Source: Chitinophaga agrisoli
GTDB taxonomy: Bacteria; Bacteroidota; Bacteroidia; Chitinophagales; Chitinophagaceae
Assembly: GCF_008386695.1 (NCBI RefSeq)
Contig: NZ_VUOC01000002.1
Location: forward strand, 1,480,481 to 1,544,480
DNA: 64,000 nt
Reading direction: 5' to 3'
Part shown: piece after piece, positions 31,844 through 40,567 of the stretch
Layout of the letters: each line of letters starts with the position of its first letter
Numbering within the stretch: the stretch's first letter is position 1
Position numbers and translations under genes: made by a program
Notes under the pieces: model-generated
The model's input: the letters and a program-made list of their open reading frames with translations, nothing else
What the model was told of the DNA's origin: nothing
Databases searched by the model: none

Positions 31844-34800
31844 ATGGGATTTCGCAAAATTCTACTCACAGTTTCCCTCTTGTTGAGTGTAATTATGTCC
31901 TATGCACAGGTTACGACAAGTAGTCTGACCGGTGTTGTAAAGGACAGCAAAAATGAAGGACTGATAGGCGCTACGGTTAAAGCGACCCACGTACCCTCCG
32001 GTACCGTATACGGTACCATTACTCAAAATGAAGGCCGGTTCACCATTCCCAACATGCAGGTGGGCGGTCCTTACAAAATTGAGGTTACCTTTATTGGTTA
32101 TGTTACAAGGACTTATAACAACGTTGGCCTGGAACTGGGTGTTCCTGGCAAACTGAATGTTCAGCTGGAGGATAATTCCAAATCCCTGAACGAAGTAGAG
32201 GTGATCTACAACAAGAACGCCATTATTTCCAAGGAAAGACAAGGCACCATGACCAGCTTGTCCTCACAGCAACTGGCCACCCTGCCCACTGTTAGCCGTA
32301 ATATCAACGACTTCGTAAGGCTGGTGCCTCAGGCGCAGCCCAGAAGGGACGCCAATAGCGGCAGCACCATGGGTATTTCTTTTGCCGGCCAGAGCAACCG
32401 CTATAACCAGTTTACCGTGGATGGCGCCAATGCTACAGACGTATTTGGCCTCGCAGCCAGCGGCACCAACGGCGGACAGGCTTCCATTAACCCCATCCCA
32501 TTTGACGCAATTGAGCAGGTACAGGTGATCCTGGCCCCCTATGACGTTACCCAGGGCGGTTTCACCGGTGGCGGCGTGAATGCGGTTACGCGTTCTGGCT
32601 CCAACGATTTCCATGGCTCCGTATATGGATTTAACCAGAATCAGGGTTTTGTAGGTAAAAGCGCTGATACCAAAGCTAAATACGGCGATTTCCATGACTG
32701 GACCTATGGCGCACGCCTGGGTGGGCCCATCATCAAAAACAAATTATTCTTCTTTGTAAACTATGAAGGTGAAAGACGCAGCGCTCCCCTGGACTTCCAG
32801 CCTGGTACCGGCGTTTCCTCCATTGATACAAAAGTGCTGGACGATCTGAGCGGTTACCTGAAAGACGAATCCAAACACCCCGGATGGAGCTATGATCCAG
32901 GACGTTATAATGGTATTGATATCCCTAAGAAATCCGACGCGGTATTTGCCCGTGTTGACTGGAATATTAACTCGAAAAACAGGCTGACCATCCGTCACAG
33001 TTTTGTGAAAGGCAGTAACCTGATCATCAGCGACAGCCGCACCGCTATGAGCTTCCTGAATAACGGTTACAACTTCAACACCACCAACAACTCTTCAGTA
33101 ATAGAACTGAACTCTAACATATCCGCCAGGTTCTCCAATATGTTGCGTGTAACTTATAATGCTACCCGCGATAACAGGCAAACGCCTGGAGATCCCTTCC
33201 CGGCAGTGACCATCAACGAAAACGGCGCTACCTACAGGTTTGGTACTGAATTCAGCTCACAGGCCAACTCCCTGAAACAGAACAACTACACCATTACTGA
33301 TAACTTCAATATCTATAAAGGTAAACACACCATCACCGTAGGTACTGATAACCAGTTCTACAATACCAACAACGTGTTCCTGCAAGGTGTGCTGGGTAGC
33401 TATACTTATAATAGCGTGGCTGATTTCAAAGCCAACGATAACCTGGTTAGCTATTCCACTAACTACTCTACCAAAGGTCAGGGCGACCTGGCTGCTTCTG
33501 TGATGCACGCAGCACAGTTCTCCCTGTATGCACAGGACGCTTTTGATATTGCCGATAACTTCAAACTGACCTATGGCATCCGTGCAGACATGCCTGTTTT
33601 CTTCAACAAGCCTGCTGCCAACGATTATTTCAATAGTTCTGACCTGGCCAAGAATAACGGCGTAGCTACCGACAAAATGCCGAAAACGCAGATTCTGGTG
33701 TCCCCCAGGATTGGTTTTAACTGGGATGTGATGAAGAACGGTACCACCCAGGTACGCGGCGGTGTTGGTATCTTTACCGGCCGTGTTCCGTTTGTATGGA
33801 TCTCTAACCAGTACTCCGGTACCGGTGTTGCCAGGATCAGCTACTCTGCTAACAACGCAGCCGCTGTTGAAGCAGCAGGTATCAGCTTTAAACCCGGCGC
33901 TCCCTTCCAGCCGGCATCAACCGGTGGTACACCAGTGCCTACGGAAATTGACCTCACTGCCCGTGACTTCAAATTCCCCCGCGTACTGCGCGCTAACCTG
34001 GCTATAGACCAGAAACTGCCGTTCGGGTTTGTGGGTACCATTGAAGGTATGTATAACAAGACCCTCCAGGATATCCTGTTTACGGATCTGAACCTGGCCC
34101 CTTCTACCAGCACCATTACCATTGAGAACAGCACACGTCCTTTCTACGGCAGCAAACGTATAGATCCCCGTTTTAACCAGGTACTGCAACTGGGTAATAC
34201 CACCAAGGGCTATGCCTATAACGTAACAGCACAATTGCAGCGGTCATTTGCTAACGGTTGGTCTGCCAGCCTGGCCTACAGCCTGGGCCACTCCTACGCG
34301 CAGAATGACGGTACCTCTTCCGTGGCGCTGTCCAACTTCCGTTTTGCGTATAACATCAATGGCCTGAACAACCTGGATGTTGCCAGGAACAACTATGACC
34401 AGGGTTCCCGCATCATCGGTTACATTGGCAAACGCTTCAAATACGGCAAGTTCTCTACTAACATCGGCCTGGTTTACACCGGTCAGTCCGGCCAGCCGCT
34501 GTCTTATGTATACTTTGGCGACGTGAATGGTGATGACGGTACTACCGCTACTTCTGCCAACACCTCCAACAGTGCTGACCTGATGTACATACCTACCAGT
34601 GCAGCACAATTTGCTACCCTGACCACAGGTGGTAAAACATATACTCCGCAGGAGCAGTTTGCTATGTTCCAGGATTATATCAATTCCGACAAATACCTGA
34701 AGGAGCATCAAGGTAAAAACACAGAAAGAAATGGCGACCGTCTGCCCTGGGAAAATCACTTTGACCTGAAAGTTGCACAGGATTTCAATTTCATGAAAGA

Positions 34801-35065
34801 TCACACGATCAGCCTGACCTTTGACATCTTTAACATCAGCAACCTGCTGAACAACGATTGGGGTCATGCTTACTATCCCGGCAACTCTAACCAGGAACTG
34901 CAGCCGCTGAACCTGACCAAATCTGATCAGTGGATCAATCCTACTACGCCTACCTTTACCTTTAACCCGCAATTTGGGGTAAACCAATATACCAACAAAC
35001 CTTATAGCTACGCCAACTTCCTGTCTCGCTGGAATATGCAGATAGGCCTGCGCTACAGCTTCTAA
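31844..35065 (+). CDS. Oar-like TonB-dependent outer-membrane protein
   Basis: A 1,073-residue protein from the ATG at 31844. It has a signal peptide (to SYAQ), a CarboxypepD_reg-like domain (SLTGVVKDSKNEGLIGATV), a plug domain (GQSNRYNQFTVDGANATD, GGFTGGGVNAVTRSG) and a large barrel (NYEGERRSAP; final GLRYSF with a terminal Phe). This is the OmpA-related-receptor (Oar) type known from Myxococcus and Bacteroidota, associated with protein or large-ligand transport or surface development, with no SusD partner. The preceding ~740-base spacer and strong terminator suggest a well-regulated single gene. Confidence 0.93.
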   Translation: MGFRKILLTVSLLLSVIMSYAQVTTSSLTGVVKDSKNEGLIGATVKATHVPSGTVYGTITQNEGRFTIPNMQVGGPYKIEVTFIGYVTRTYNNVGLELGVPGKLNVQLEDNSKSLNEVEVIYNKNAIISKERQGTMTSLSSQQLATLPTVSRNINDFVRLVPQAQPRRDANSGSTMGISFAGQSNRYNQFTVDGANATDVFGLAASGTNGGQASINPIPFDAIEQVQVILAPYDVTQGGFTGGGVNAVTRSGSNDFHGSVYGFNQNQGFVGKSADTKAKYGDFHDWTYGARLGGPIIKNKLFFFVNYEGERRSAPLDFQPGTGVSSIDTKVLDDLSGYLKDESKHPGWSYDPGRYNGIDIPKKSDAVFARVDWNINSKNRLTIRHSFVKGSNLIISDSRTAMSFLNNGYNFNTTNNSSVIELNSNISARFSNMLRVTYNATRDNRQTPGDPFPAVTINENGATYRFGTEFSSQANSLKQNNYTITDNFNIYKGKHTITVGTDNQFYNTNNVFLQGVLGSYTYNSVADFKANDNLVSYSTNYSTKGQGDLAASVMHAAQFSLYAQDAFDIADNFKLTYGIRADMPVFFNKPAANDYFNSSDLAKNNGVATDKMPKTQILVSPRIGFNWDVMKNGTTQVRGGVGIFTGRVPFVWISNQYSGTGVARISYSANNAAAVEAAGISFKPGAPFQPASTGGTPVPTEIDLTARDFKFPRVLRANLAIDQKLPFGFVGTIEGMYNKTLQDILFTDLNLAPSTSTITIENSTRPFYGSKRIDPRFNQVLQLGNTTKGYAYNVTAQLQRSFANGWSASLAYSLGHSYAQNDGTSSVALSNFRFAYNINGLNNLDVARNNYDQGSRIIGYIGKRFKYGKFSTNIGLVYTGQSGQPLSYVYFGDVNGDDGTTATSANTSNSADLMYIPTSAAQFATLTTGGKTYTPQEQFAMFQDYINSDKYLKEHQGKNTERNGDRLPWENHFDLKVAQDFNFMKDHTISLTFDIFNISNLLNNDWGHAYYPGNSNQELQPLNLTKSDQWINPTTPTFTFNPQFGVNQYTNKPYSYANFLSRWNMQIGLRYSF

Positions 35066-35091
35066 GGCTTATTTCAACATAATTGCTACAG

Positions 35092-35131
35092 GAAGGGTAC
35101 TTATCCAGCGATAAGTACCCTTCTTTCTTTT
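35092..35131 (+). terminator. Strong terminator after the Oar-like gene
   Basis: A perfect 14-bp stem, GAAGGGTACTTATC (35092-35105) with GATAAGTACCCTTC (35110-35123), loop CAGC, followed by TTTCTTTTT. Confidence 0.92.
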
Positions 35132-35195
35132 TATAGCCCTTAAAGGATGCGGTTAGGGGCAATGTAATCCCGCCTTTTTTCCCTATTTTTAATAG

Positions 35196-35903
35196 GTGAC
35201 AGAAAACTACTACAAATGGCATTCGCCCCACCTGGACAGGGAGTTCGAGATGCTGGTGTTCGGAGATGAAGGATACCCATTGATCCTGTTCCCCACGTCC
35301 ATGGGGCGGTATTATGAACATAAGGACAGAGGCCTGATAGCAGCGTTGAGCTGGTTTGTAGACCAGCAACTGGTGCGTATCTATTGTCCGGACAGTATAG
35401 ACAGCGACAGCTGGTATAACAAACAGATCCCGCCTGCTGCCAGGGCCTATAATCACACCCTATACGATAAAGTATTGTTGCATGAAGTGCTGGAGCGCGC
35501 TGTGCAGGAAACCGGCGTACAGCGGGTGGCCGTGGCGGGGTGTAGTTTTGGCGGCTATCATGCAGCCAATTTTGCCTTCCGGTACCCGGAAAAAGTATCT
35601 TACCTGTTTAGCCTGAGCGGCACGTTTGACGTGCGTTCCCGGCTGGAGGGCCATTATGACGACAACGTGTACTACCATAACCCATTGGACTATATGCCGG
35701 ATAATGCGGACGCGGCGCTGTGGCGTATGGGCATCATTCTGAGCGTGGCGGATAATGATGTGAACCGGGTGCAGAATGAGCGGCTGTCCCGCATACTGGC
35801 AGCCAAGGGCATCAGCCACTGGCTGGATGTGCGGCAGCAGGCGGTGCATGACTGGCCTTTGTGGAAAGAAGTATTACCCTATTATTTGTCGTTGATAAAA
35901 TAG
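35196..35903 (+). CDS. Alpha/beta hydrolase (esterase-type), first gene of the amidoligase cluster
   Basis: A 235-residue alpha/beta hydrolase with a GTG start at 35196. The nucleophile elbow is GCSFGG (Ser117); Asp188 (ADND) and His219 (VHDW) complete a likely triad. It resembles the COG4947 esterase group and has no signal peptide, so it is cytoplasmic. It is followed by an ATP-grasp gene after 77 bases, then GCS2, GATase and another ATP-grasp-like gene, all on the same strand. A role in releasing or hydrolysing an ester or amide of the cluster's product is plausible but inferred. Confidence 0.85.
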   Translation: MTENYYKWHSPHLDREFEMLVFGDEGYPLILFPTSMGRYYEHKDRGLIAALSWFVDQQLVRIYCPDSIDSDSWYNKQIPPAARAYNHTLYDKVLLHEVLERAVQETGVQRVAVAGCSFGGYHAANFAFRYPEKVSYLFSLSGTFDVRSRLEGHYDDNVYYHNPLDYMPDNADAALWRMGIILSVADNDVNRVQNERLSRILAAKGISHWLDVRQQAVHDWPLWKEVLPYYLSLIK

Positions 35904-35980
35904 CGCAGAGATTGGGTAAATTGCGTGCGGAAACCGCGATCTACATTAAAGCGATTATAATTATTCAAAAATATTGACCG

Positions 35981-37081
35981 ATGAAAAAGATAGGCGTACT
36001 CTTTGGCCGGGAAAGCATCTTTCCGAAGGCATTAATTGACAGGATCAATGAAAAGAATGTGCAGGATGTCACCGCAGAGCCCATCCTGATCGACAAGGTG
36101 ATACAGGGAGAGGAAAACGGGTATGCCGTAATACTGGACCGTATATCCCACCACGTGCCGTTTTACCGTGCCTGGTTAAAACATGCCGCCCTGAACGGCG
36201 CCGCTGTGGTGAACAATCCTTTCTGGAGCAGCGCCGATGAGAAACTGGTCAATAACGAGCTGGCCCTGAGAGCCAGTATAGCCGTGCCTAAAACGGTATT
36301 GCTGCCCAGTTACGAACATCCGCCGCACACGGCCGGCGAGAGCTTCCACAACCTGGCCTATCCTTTTGACTGGGACGCCATATTTGCGTACACTGGTTTC
36401 CCGGCCTACCTGAAACCCATTGCAGATGGGGGCTGGCGCAATGTGCACCGCGTTACCAACCGGGAAGAGCTTTTTGCCCAGCACGCCACCACCGGTCAGC
36501 AGGTGATGCTGCTCCAGGAAGAGATCCCGTTTGAGGAATATTACCGCTGTTACTGCATTGGCGGGCAGCAGGTGCGCATTATGCCGTATGACCCGCGCCG
36601 CCTGCACCACCATCGCTATGAGGCCGATTTTAAGCCCAGCGAAGCGTTGGAGCAGATCCTGATAAAGCAGGTGACCCGCCTGAACCAATACCTGGGATAT
36701 GATTTTAATACGGTAGAGATGGCCATGCATAAAGGCATCCCCTATGCGATAGATTTCTTTAACCCCGCGCCGGATGCGGATGTACATGTTATAGGCGAAG
36801 CGCATTTTGAATGGATAGTGGAAACCAGCGCGCAATTCCTGATAGATAAAGCCCTGGCGCATAAACCCGGCGCAGAGAACCTGACCTGGGGAACCTTCCT
36901 GCAAGAGGTAATACAGCCGACAGCACCGGCAGCGCCTGAAGAGAAAAAAGCGCCCGCGAAAAAAGCAGCGGCAGCAAAGCCCAGGCCGCCCAGGGAAAAG
37001 GCCGTGAAGGAGAAAGCGGTAAAGGAAAAGGCAGTAAAAGAGAAAGCGCCGGCAAAGAAGAAGCCGGCGGAAGGGAAATAA
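35981..37081 (+). CDS. RimK-like ATP-grasp protein with a Lys/Ala-rich tail
   Basis: A 366-residue cytoplasmic ATP-grasp enzyme. It opens KIGVLFGRESIFP, with the ATP-grasp core at ~90-300: VVNNPFWSSADEKLVNNE, FPAYLKPIADGGWRNVH, QEEIPFEEYYRCYCIGGQ and the Mg2+ site DFNTVEMAM ... IDFFNPAPDADV. ATP-grasp ligases form amide bonds via acyl phosphates. After residue ~312 the protein becomes a tail of Ala, Pro and Lys with a repeated KEKAV unit, similar to histone-H1-like tails. Product unknown; the partner ligases next door suggest a multi-step peptide synthesis. Confidence 0.85.
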   Translation: MKKIGVLFGRESIFPKALIDRINEKNVQDVTAEPILIDKVIQGEENGYAVILDRISHHVPFYRAWLKHAALNGAAVVNNPFWSSADEKLVNNELALRASIAVPKTVLLPSYEHPPHTAGESFHNLAYPFDWDAIFAYTGFPAYLKPIADGGWRNVHRVTNREELFAQHATTGQQVMLLQEEIPFEEYYRCYCIGGQQVRIMPYDPRRLHHHRYEADFKPSEALEQILIKQVTRLNQYLGYDFNTVEMAMHKGIPYAIDFFNPAPDADVHVIGEAHFEWIVETSAQFLIDKALAHKPGAENLTWGTFLQEVIQPTAPAAPEEKKAPAKKAAAAKPRPPREKAVKEKAVKEKAVKEKAPAKKKPAEGK

Positions 37082-37115
37082 TGAACAGCTGAATGCAGGG
37101 CAGTATTTTTATAGT

Positions 37116-37147
37116 GTAGGTCACATGGTGGATGTGACTTACATTTG
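37116..37147 (+). promoter_or_regulatory. Palindromic operator overlapping the -7 box of the GCS2 gene
   Basis: GTAGGTCACAT (37116-37126) and ATGTGACTTAC (37132-37142) form an 11-bp inverted repeat (one mismatch/G-U) around GGTGG. Its right end overlaps TACATTTG (37140-37147), a TAnnTTTG -7 box placed 19 bases before the ATG at 37167. The arrangement is that of a repressor operator, or of a CRP/FNR-like activator site placed unusually close to the promoter. Confidence 0.5.
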
Positions 37148-37166
37148 TAATCCCTAATAAAAAAAT

Positions 37167-38267
37167 ATGTTCCAGCATTTCACGCTCGGTATTGAGGAGG
37201 AGTATATGGTGATGGACCCGCAAAGCCGGCAATTGTGCTCACATGAGCAAAAGATCGTAGAGCAGGCCCACAAGGTGATACGGGATAAGGTAAAGGCGGA
37301 GTTCCACCAGGCAGTGGTGGAAGTGGGCACACAGATATGTACAAATATTGAAGAAGCCCGTGAGGATATCTCCCTGTTGCGGAAAACCATCCGCAACATT
37401 GCCGGAGACCTGGGCTATAGCATAGGCGCCTCCGGCACGCATCCTTTTTCGGAATGGGCGTTGCAGCTGATCACAGACCATCCCCGGTATTTTGAGATCG
37501 TGAACGAGATGCAGGACGCTGCCCGCTCCAACCTGATCTTTGGCCTGCATGTGCATGTAGGTATGGAGACCCGTGAAATGGCCCTGCATATCGCCAATTC
37601 CGTACGGTATTTCCTGCCGCATATCTTTGCCCTGAGCACCAACTCCCCTTTTTGGGAAGGCCGGAATACCGGCTTCAAATCTTTCCGTGTTAAGGTATTC
37701 GACAAATTTCCCCGCACCGGTATACCGGATTATTTTGGCAGCATAGAGGAGTATGATAATTACATCAAACTGCTGATCAAGACCAACTGTATTGATAACG
37801 CAAAGAAGATATGGTGGGACCTGCGGGTACATCCCTTCTTTAATACGGTGGAATTCCGCATCTGCGATGTACCGCTGACCATAGATGAAACCTGTACGCT
37901 GGCAGCTTTGTTCCAGGCCGTATGCGCCAAGGTGTATAAGCTGCGTATGCAGAACCTGAATTTCATTATCTATAACCGGGCGTTGGTGAATGAGAACAAA
38001 TGGCGGGCATCGCGTTATGGTATTGATGGTAACCTCATTGATTTTGGTAAGGAAACAGAAGTGAATGCGCGGTCGCTGATCTATGAGCTGCTGGATTTTG
38101 TGGATGATGTGGTGGATCCCCTGGGCTCCAGGGCCTTTGTGAACAATACGATCAGGATCCTGGAAGAAGGCACGGGCGCGGATAAACAGCTGCAGGTGTA
38201 TGAGCAGACGAAGGATCTGCTAGCGGTAACTGATTTTATAGAAAGGCAGTTTCTGGCGGGCGCGTAA
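37167..38267 (+). CDS. YbdK-type carboxylate-amine ligase (GCS2 superfamily)
   Basis: A 366-residue enzyme of the glutamate-cysteine ligase 2 family. The family signature FTLGIEEEYMVMD with the catalytic acidic triad opens it; SIGASGTHPFSEW, GLHVHVGM and NSPFWEGRNTGFKSFR follow, and FRICDVPLTIDE lies near residue 235. It uses ATP to join a carboxylate to an amine. Named homologue YbdK of E. coli has weak glutamate-cysteine ligase activity, but its natural substrate is not known. Located inside the amidoligase cluster. Confidence 0.93.
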   Translation: MFQHFTLGIEEEYMVMDPQSRQLCSHEQKIVEQAHKVIRDKVKAEFHQAVVEVGTQICTNIEEAREDISLLRKTIRNIAGDLGYSIGASGTHPFSEWALQLITDHPRYFEIVNEMQDAARSNLIFGLHVHVGMETREMALHIANSVRYFLPHIFALSTNSPFWEGRNTGFKSFRVKVFDKFPRTGIPDYFGSIEEYDNYIKLLIKTNCIDNAKKIWWDLRVHPFFNTVEFRICDVPLTIDETCTLAALFQAVCAKVYKLRMQNLNFIIYNRALVNENKWRASRYGIDGNLIDFGKETEVNARSLIYELLDFVDDVVDPLGSRAFVNNTIRILEEGTGADKQLQVYEQTKDLLAVTDFIERQFLAGA

Positions 38268-38351
38268 GATCTTTACTATTGTTATAACGGGCAGCTCTGC
38301 AAAGGGGGCGCCCAGGTTATTCCCCACCCCACTACTCCTAACACTATTTCT

Positions 38352-38359
38352 TAACTTTG
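38352..38359 (+). promoter_or_regulatory. Candidate -7 box (TAACTTTG) for the GATase gene
   Basis: TAACTTTG ends five bases before the ATG at 38364. If used, transcription would start at or within the first codons, so the message could be leaderless or begin at the second ATG (38370). Confidence 0.35.
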
Positions 38360-38363
38360 CACC

Positions 38364-39227
38364 ATGACTATGCCTGTTAAACAGCACTGGAGAGTAGCGA
38401 TACTGGATATGTATGAAGGAGTACCCAACGAGGGTATGCGCTGTATCAGGGAACTCTTAGCCGCGTATGCTGCAGAAAATAAGCTGGACTTACAGACAGA
38501 TACCTACGAAGTGCGATTGCAGCAAGCCGTACCGGACCTTTCTTACGATATCTATCTTTCCACAGGCGGGCCCGGCAGCCCGGTGGACAGTGCAGGCAGC
38601 GAGTGGGAACAGGCATACTTTGGGCTGGTGCATGACCTGTTACAATGGAATGAGCGGGAAACTGTGAAAAAGCCGATGCTTTTTATCTGCCATTCCTTTC
38701 AGCTGATATGCCGTTATTTTGAGCTGGGGCAGGTATGCCTGCGCAAATCGCCGGCATTTGGGGTATTTCCCGTGCACCAGACGGCAGCGGGACGGCGGGA
38801 GCCGGTATTTCACCGGTTGCCGGAGCCGTTTTATATCGTTGACAGCCGCAACTGGCAGGTGATAGGTCTGCGGGAAGATAAATTAAAAGCCATGGGCGCG
38901 CAGGTATTGGCCATTGAAAAAGACCGGCCACATGTGCCGCTGGAAAGGGCCGTAATGGCTATACGCTTTAACGACCATTTCCTGGGAACCCAGTTCCACC
39001 CGGAGGCGGATGCGGCTGGTATGCGCAAATACCTGCTGCAGGAAGAGAAAAAGCAGCACGTGACCTACATCTATGGCGAAGCAAAATACGAGAGCATGCT
39101 GGAACAGCTGACGGACCCGGGCAAGATCATGCTAACGCATGACCGGTTCATACCGGCTTTCCTGAACGAAATTATTTTCAGACCCAGGACGACAGGCCCC
39201 GGCCCGCTGCCCGTACCACTACAATAG
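38364..39227 (+). CDS. Class I glutamine amidotransferase domain protein
   Basis: A 287-residue protein with a GATase-1 fold: STGGPGSPVD, the nucleophile Cys109 in LFICHSFQL, and His211-x-Glu213 in QFHPEAD. GATases release ammonia from glutamine for a partner or hydrolyse gamma-glutamyl bonds. In this cluster it may act with the ATP-grasp or GCS2 enzymes, either feeding ammonia or cleaving a gamma-glutamyl intermediate like the PuuD-type enzymes. The first 60 residues are unlike guanine-nucleotide pathway GATases. Confidence 0.88.
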   Translation: MTMPVKQHWRVAILDMYEGVPNEGMRCIRELLAAYAAENKLDLQTDTYEVRLQQAVPDLSYDIYLSTGGPGSPVDSAGSEWEQAYFGLVHDLLQWNERETVKKPMLFICHSFQLICRYFELGQVCLRKSPAFGVFPVHQTAAGRREPVFHRLPEPFYIVDSRNWQVIGLREDKLKAMGAQVLAIEKDRPHVPLERAVMAIRFNDHFLGTQFHPEADAAGMRKYLLQEEKKQHVTYIYGEAKYESMLEQLTDPGKIMLTHDRFIPAFLNEIIFRPRTTGPGPLPVPLQ

Positions 39228-39274
39228 TACTGGCGGCCGGCGATACGGCCTGCGCACTTTGACCGCATCAAACT

Positions 39275-40468
39275 ATGGTACCCGCATTACGTACTTACTA
39301 CAACGAGCAGTTTACCACCGGTAAATACCAGGCATTCCTGGAAAGCCTGGCCCACGAAACAGGGGAAGGGCCTGCCTTCCGGGTAGCGGAAACCCCGGTG
39401 TTCGTGCCGGCTGCCCTGACGAGCAAACTTATACAGGCCTGTGAAGAGATCGTGGAAGTGATCCTCCGGCCAGACTTTAAAGCGCTTACAGAAGATGCTA
39501 TACCCCCTTCCCTGAAAGTAGCCGGGGAAAATGAGCACCCACATTTCCTGATCATAGACTTTGCTGTATGCCGGCAGGAGAACGGCGAGCTGGCCCCCCA
39601 GCTGATAGAGCTGCAGGGCTTCCCTACCCTGTTTGCCTTCCAGGAGTTGATGGCCCGGCAATACCGGGAACATTTTGCCATCCCACCTACGGTAGATAAT
39701 TTCTTTAACCAGCTGAACAGCGACAGCTATTTTAACCTGTTACGGGAGCTGATCATAGGGCCCTATGATCCAAAAGAAGTGATACTCCTGGAAGTAAAAC
39801 CCGATGCGCAGAAAACACGGATAGACTTTTACTATACCCAACAACAATTGGGCATTACCCCGGTATGCGTTACGGAACTGATCCAGGAAGGCGCTAAACT
39901 GTACTACCTGCGCAATGGCGAAAAAACGCTGATCAAACGCATGTATAACCGCCTGATATTTGATGATCTTCTGCGGCAAAAGGAAAGCCTGGGCGCGCTG
40001 CCTGATCTTTTTCAGCACCTGGATGTAGAGTGGATCACACATCCCAACTGGTTCTACCGTATCAGCAAGTATATGCTGCCACTCATCCACAGCGAATTTG
40101 CGCCCAAAAGCTGGTACCTGCACAAGCTGCCTGTAATACCAGCTGACCTGGAGCATTATGTGCTGAAACCATTGTTTTCCTATGCGGGCCAGGGCGTGAT
40201 CATCGATGTAACGCAGGCGGATATTGACAATATTAAAGACCCGGAGAACTGGATCTTACAGCATAAAGTACAATATGCCCCGGTGATCTATACCCCCAGC
40301 GGGCCGGCCCATTGCGAGATCCGTATGATGTATATCTGGCAGGATGGCAGTCCCCGCCCTCTGCTGGTGCATAACCTGGCCAGGATCAGCAAGGGTAAGA
40401 TGATAGGCGTAAGTAATAATAACCAGGATACCTGGGTAGGCGGCAGCTGTTGCTTTTTTGAGCAATAG
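39275..40468 (+). CDS. ATP-grasp-like protein, last ligase of the cluster
   Basis: A 397-residue cytoplasmic protein. The fold shows an ATP-grasp-like C-terminal half: HYVLKPLFSYAGQGVIID (phosphate-binding strand and loop), ENWILQHKVQYAPVIYTPSG, and AHCEIRMMYIWQDG with the metal-binding acidic residues. The N-terminal half (FLIIDFAVCRQENGEL, PQLIELQGFPTLFAFQ) resembles substrate domains of glutathionylspermidine-synthase-like ligases. It lies 47 bases after the GATase. The reaction is not known. Confidence 0.7.
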   Translation: MVPALRTYYNEQFTTGKYQAFLESLAHETGEGPAFRVAETPVFVPAALTSKLIQACEEIVEVILRPDFKALTEDAIPPSLKVAGENEHPHFLIIDFAVCRQENGELAPQLIELQGFPTLFAFQELMARQYREHFAIPPTVDNFFNQLNSDSYFNLLRELIIGPYDPKEVILLEVKPDAQKTRIDFYYTQQQLGITPVCVTELIQEGAKLYYLRNGEKTLIKRMYNRLIFDDLLRQKESLGALPDLFQHLDVEWITHPNWFYRISKYMLPLIHSEFAPKSWYLHKLPVIPADLEHYVLKPLFSYAGQGVIIDVTQADIDNIKDPENWILQHKVQYAPVIYTPSGPAHCEIRMMYIWQDGSPRPLLVHNLARISKGKMIGVSNNNQDTWVGGSCCFFEQ

Positions 40469-40567
40469 GGCGTATAACAGACAGGGATTGGGCAAAACCG
40501 CATATTCACTGCGTGGTAACAGGCTAAATTTATATTATTAACTTACGCCTAAATCCTGAATACCCTT

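Noticed and set aside
34244-34987. 247-codon minus-strand frame inside the Oar-like gene
   Set aside because: Shadow frame of a well-supported barrel sequence.
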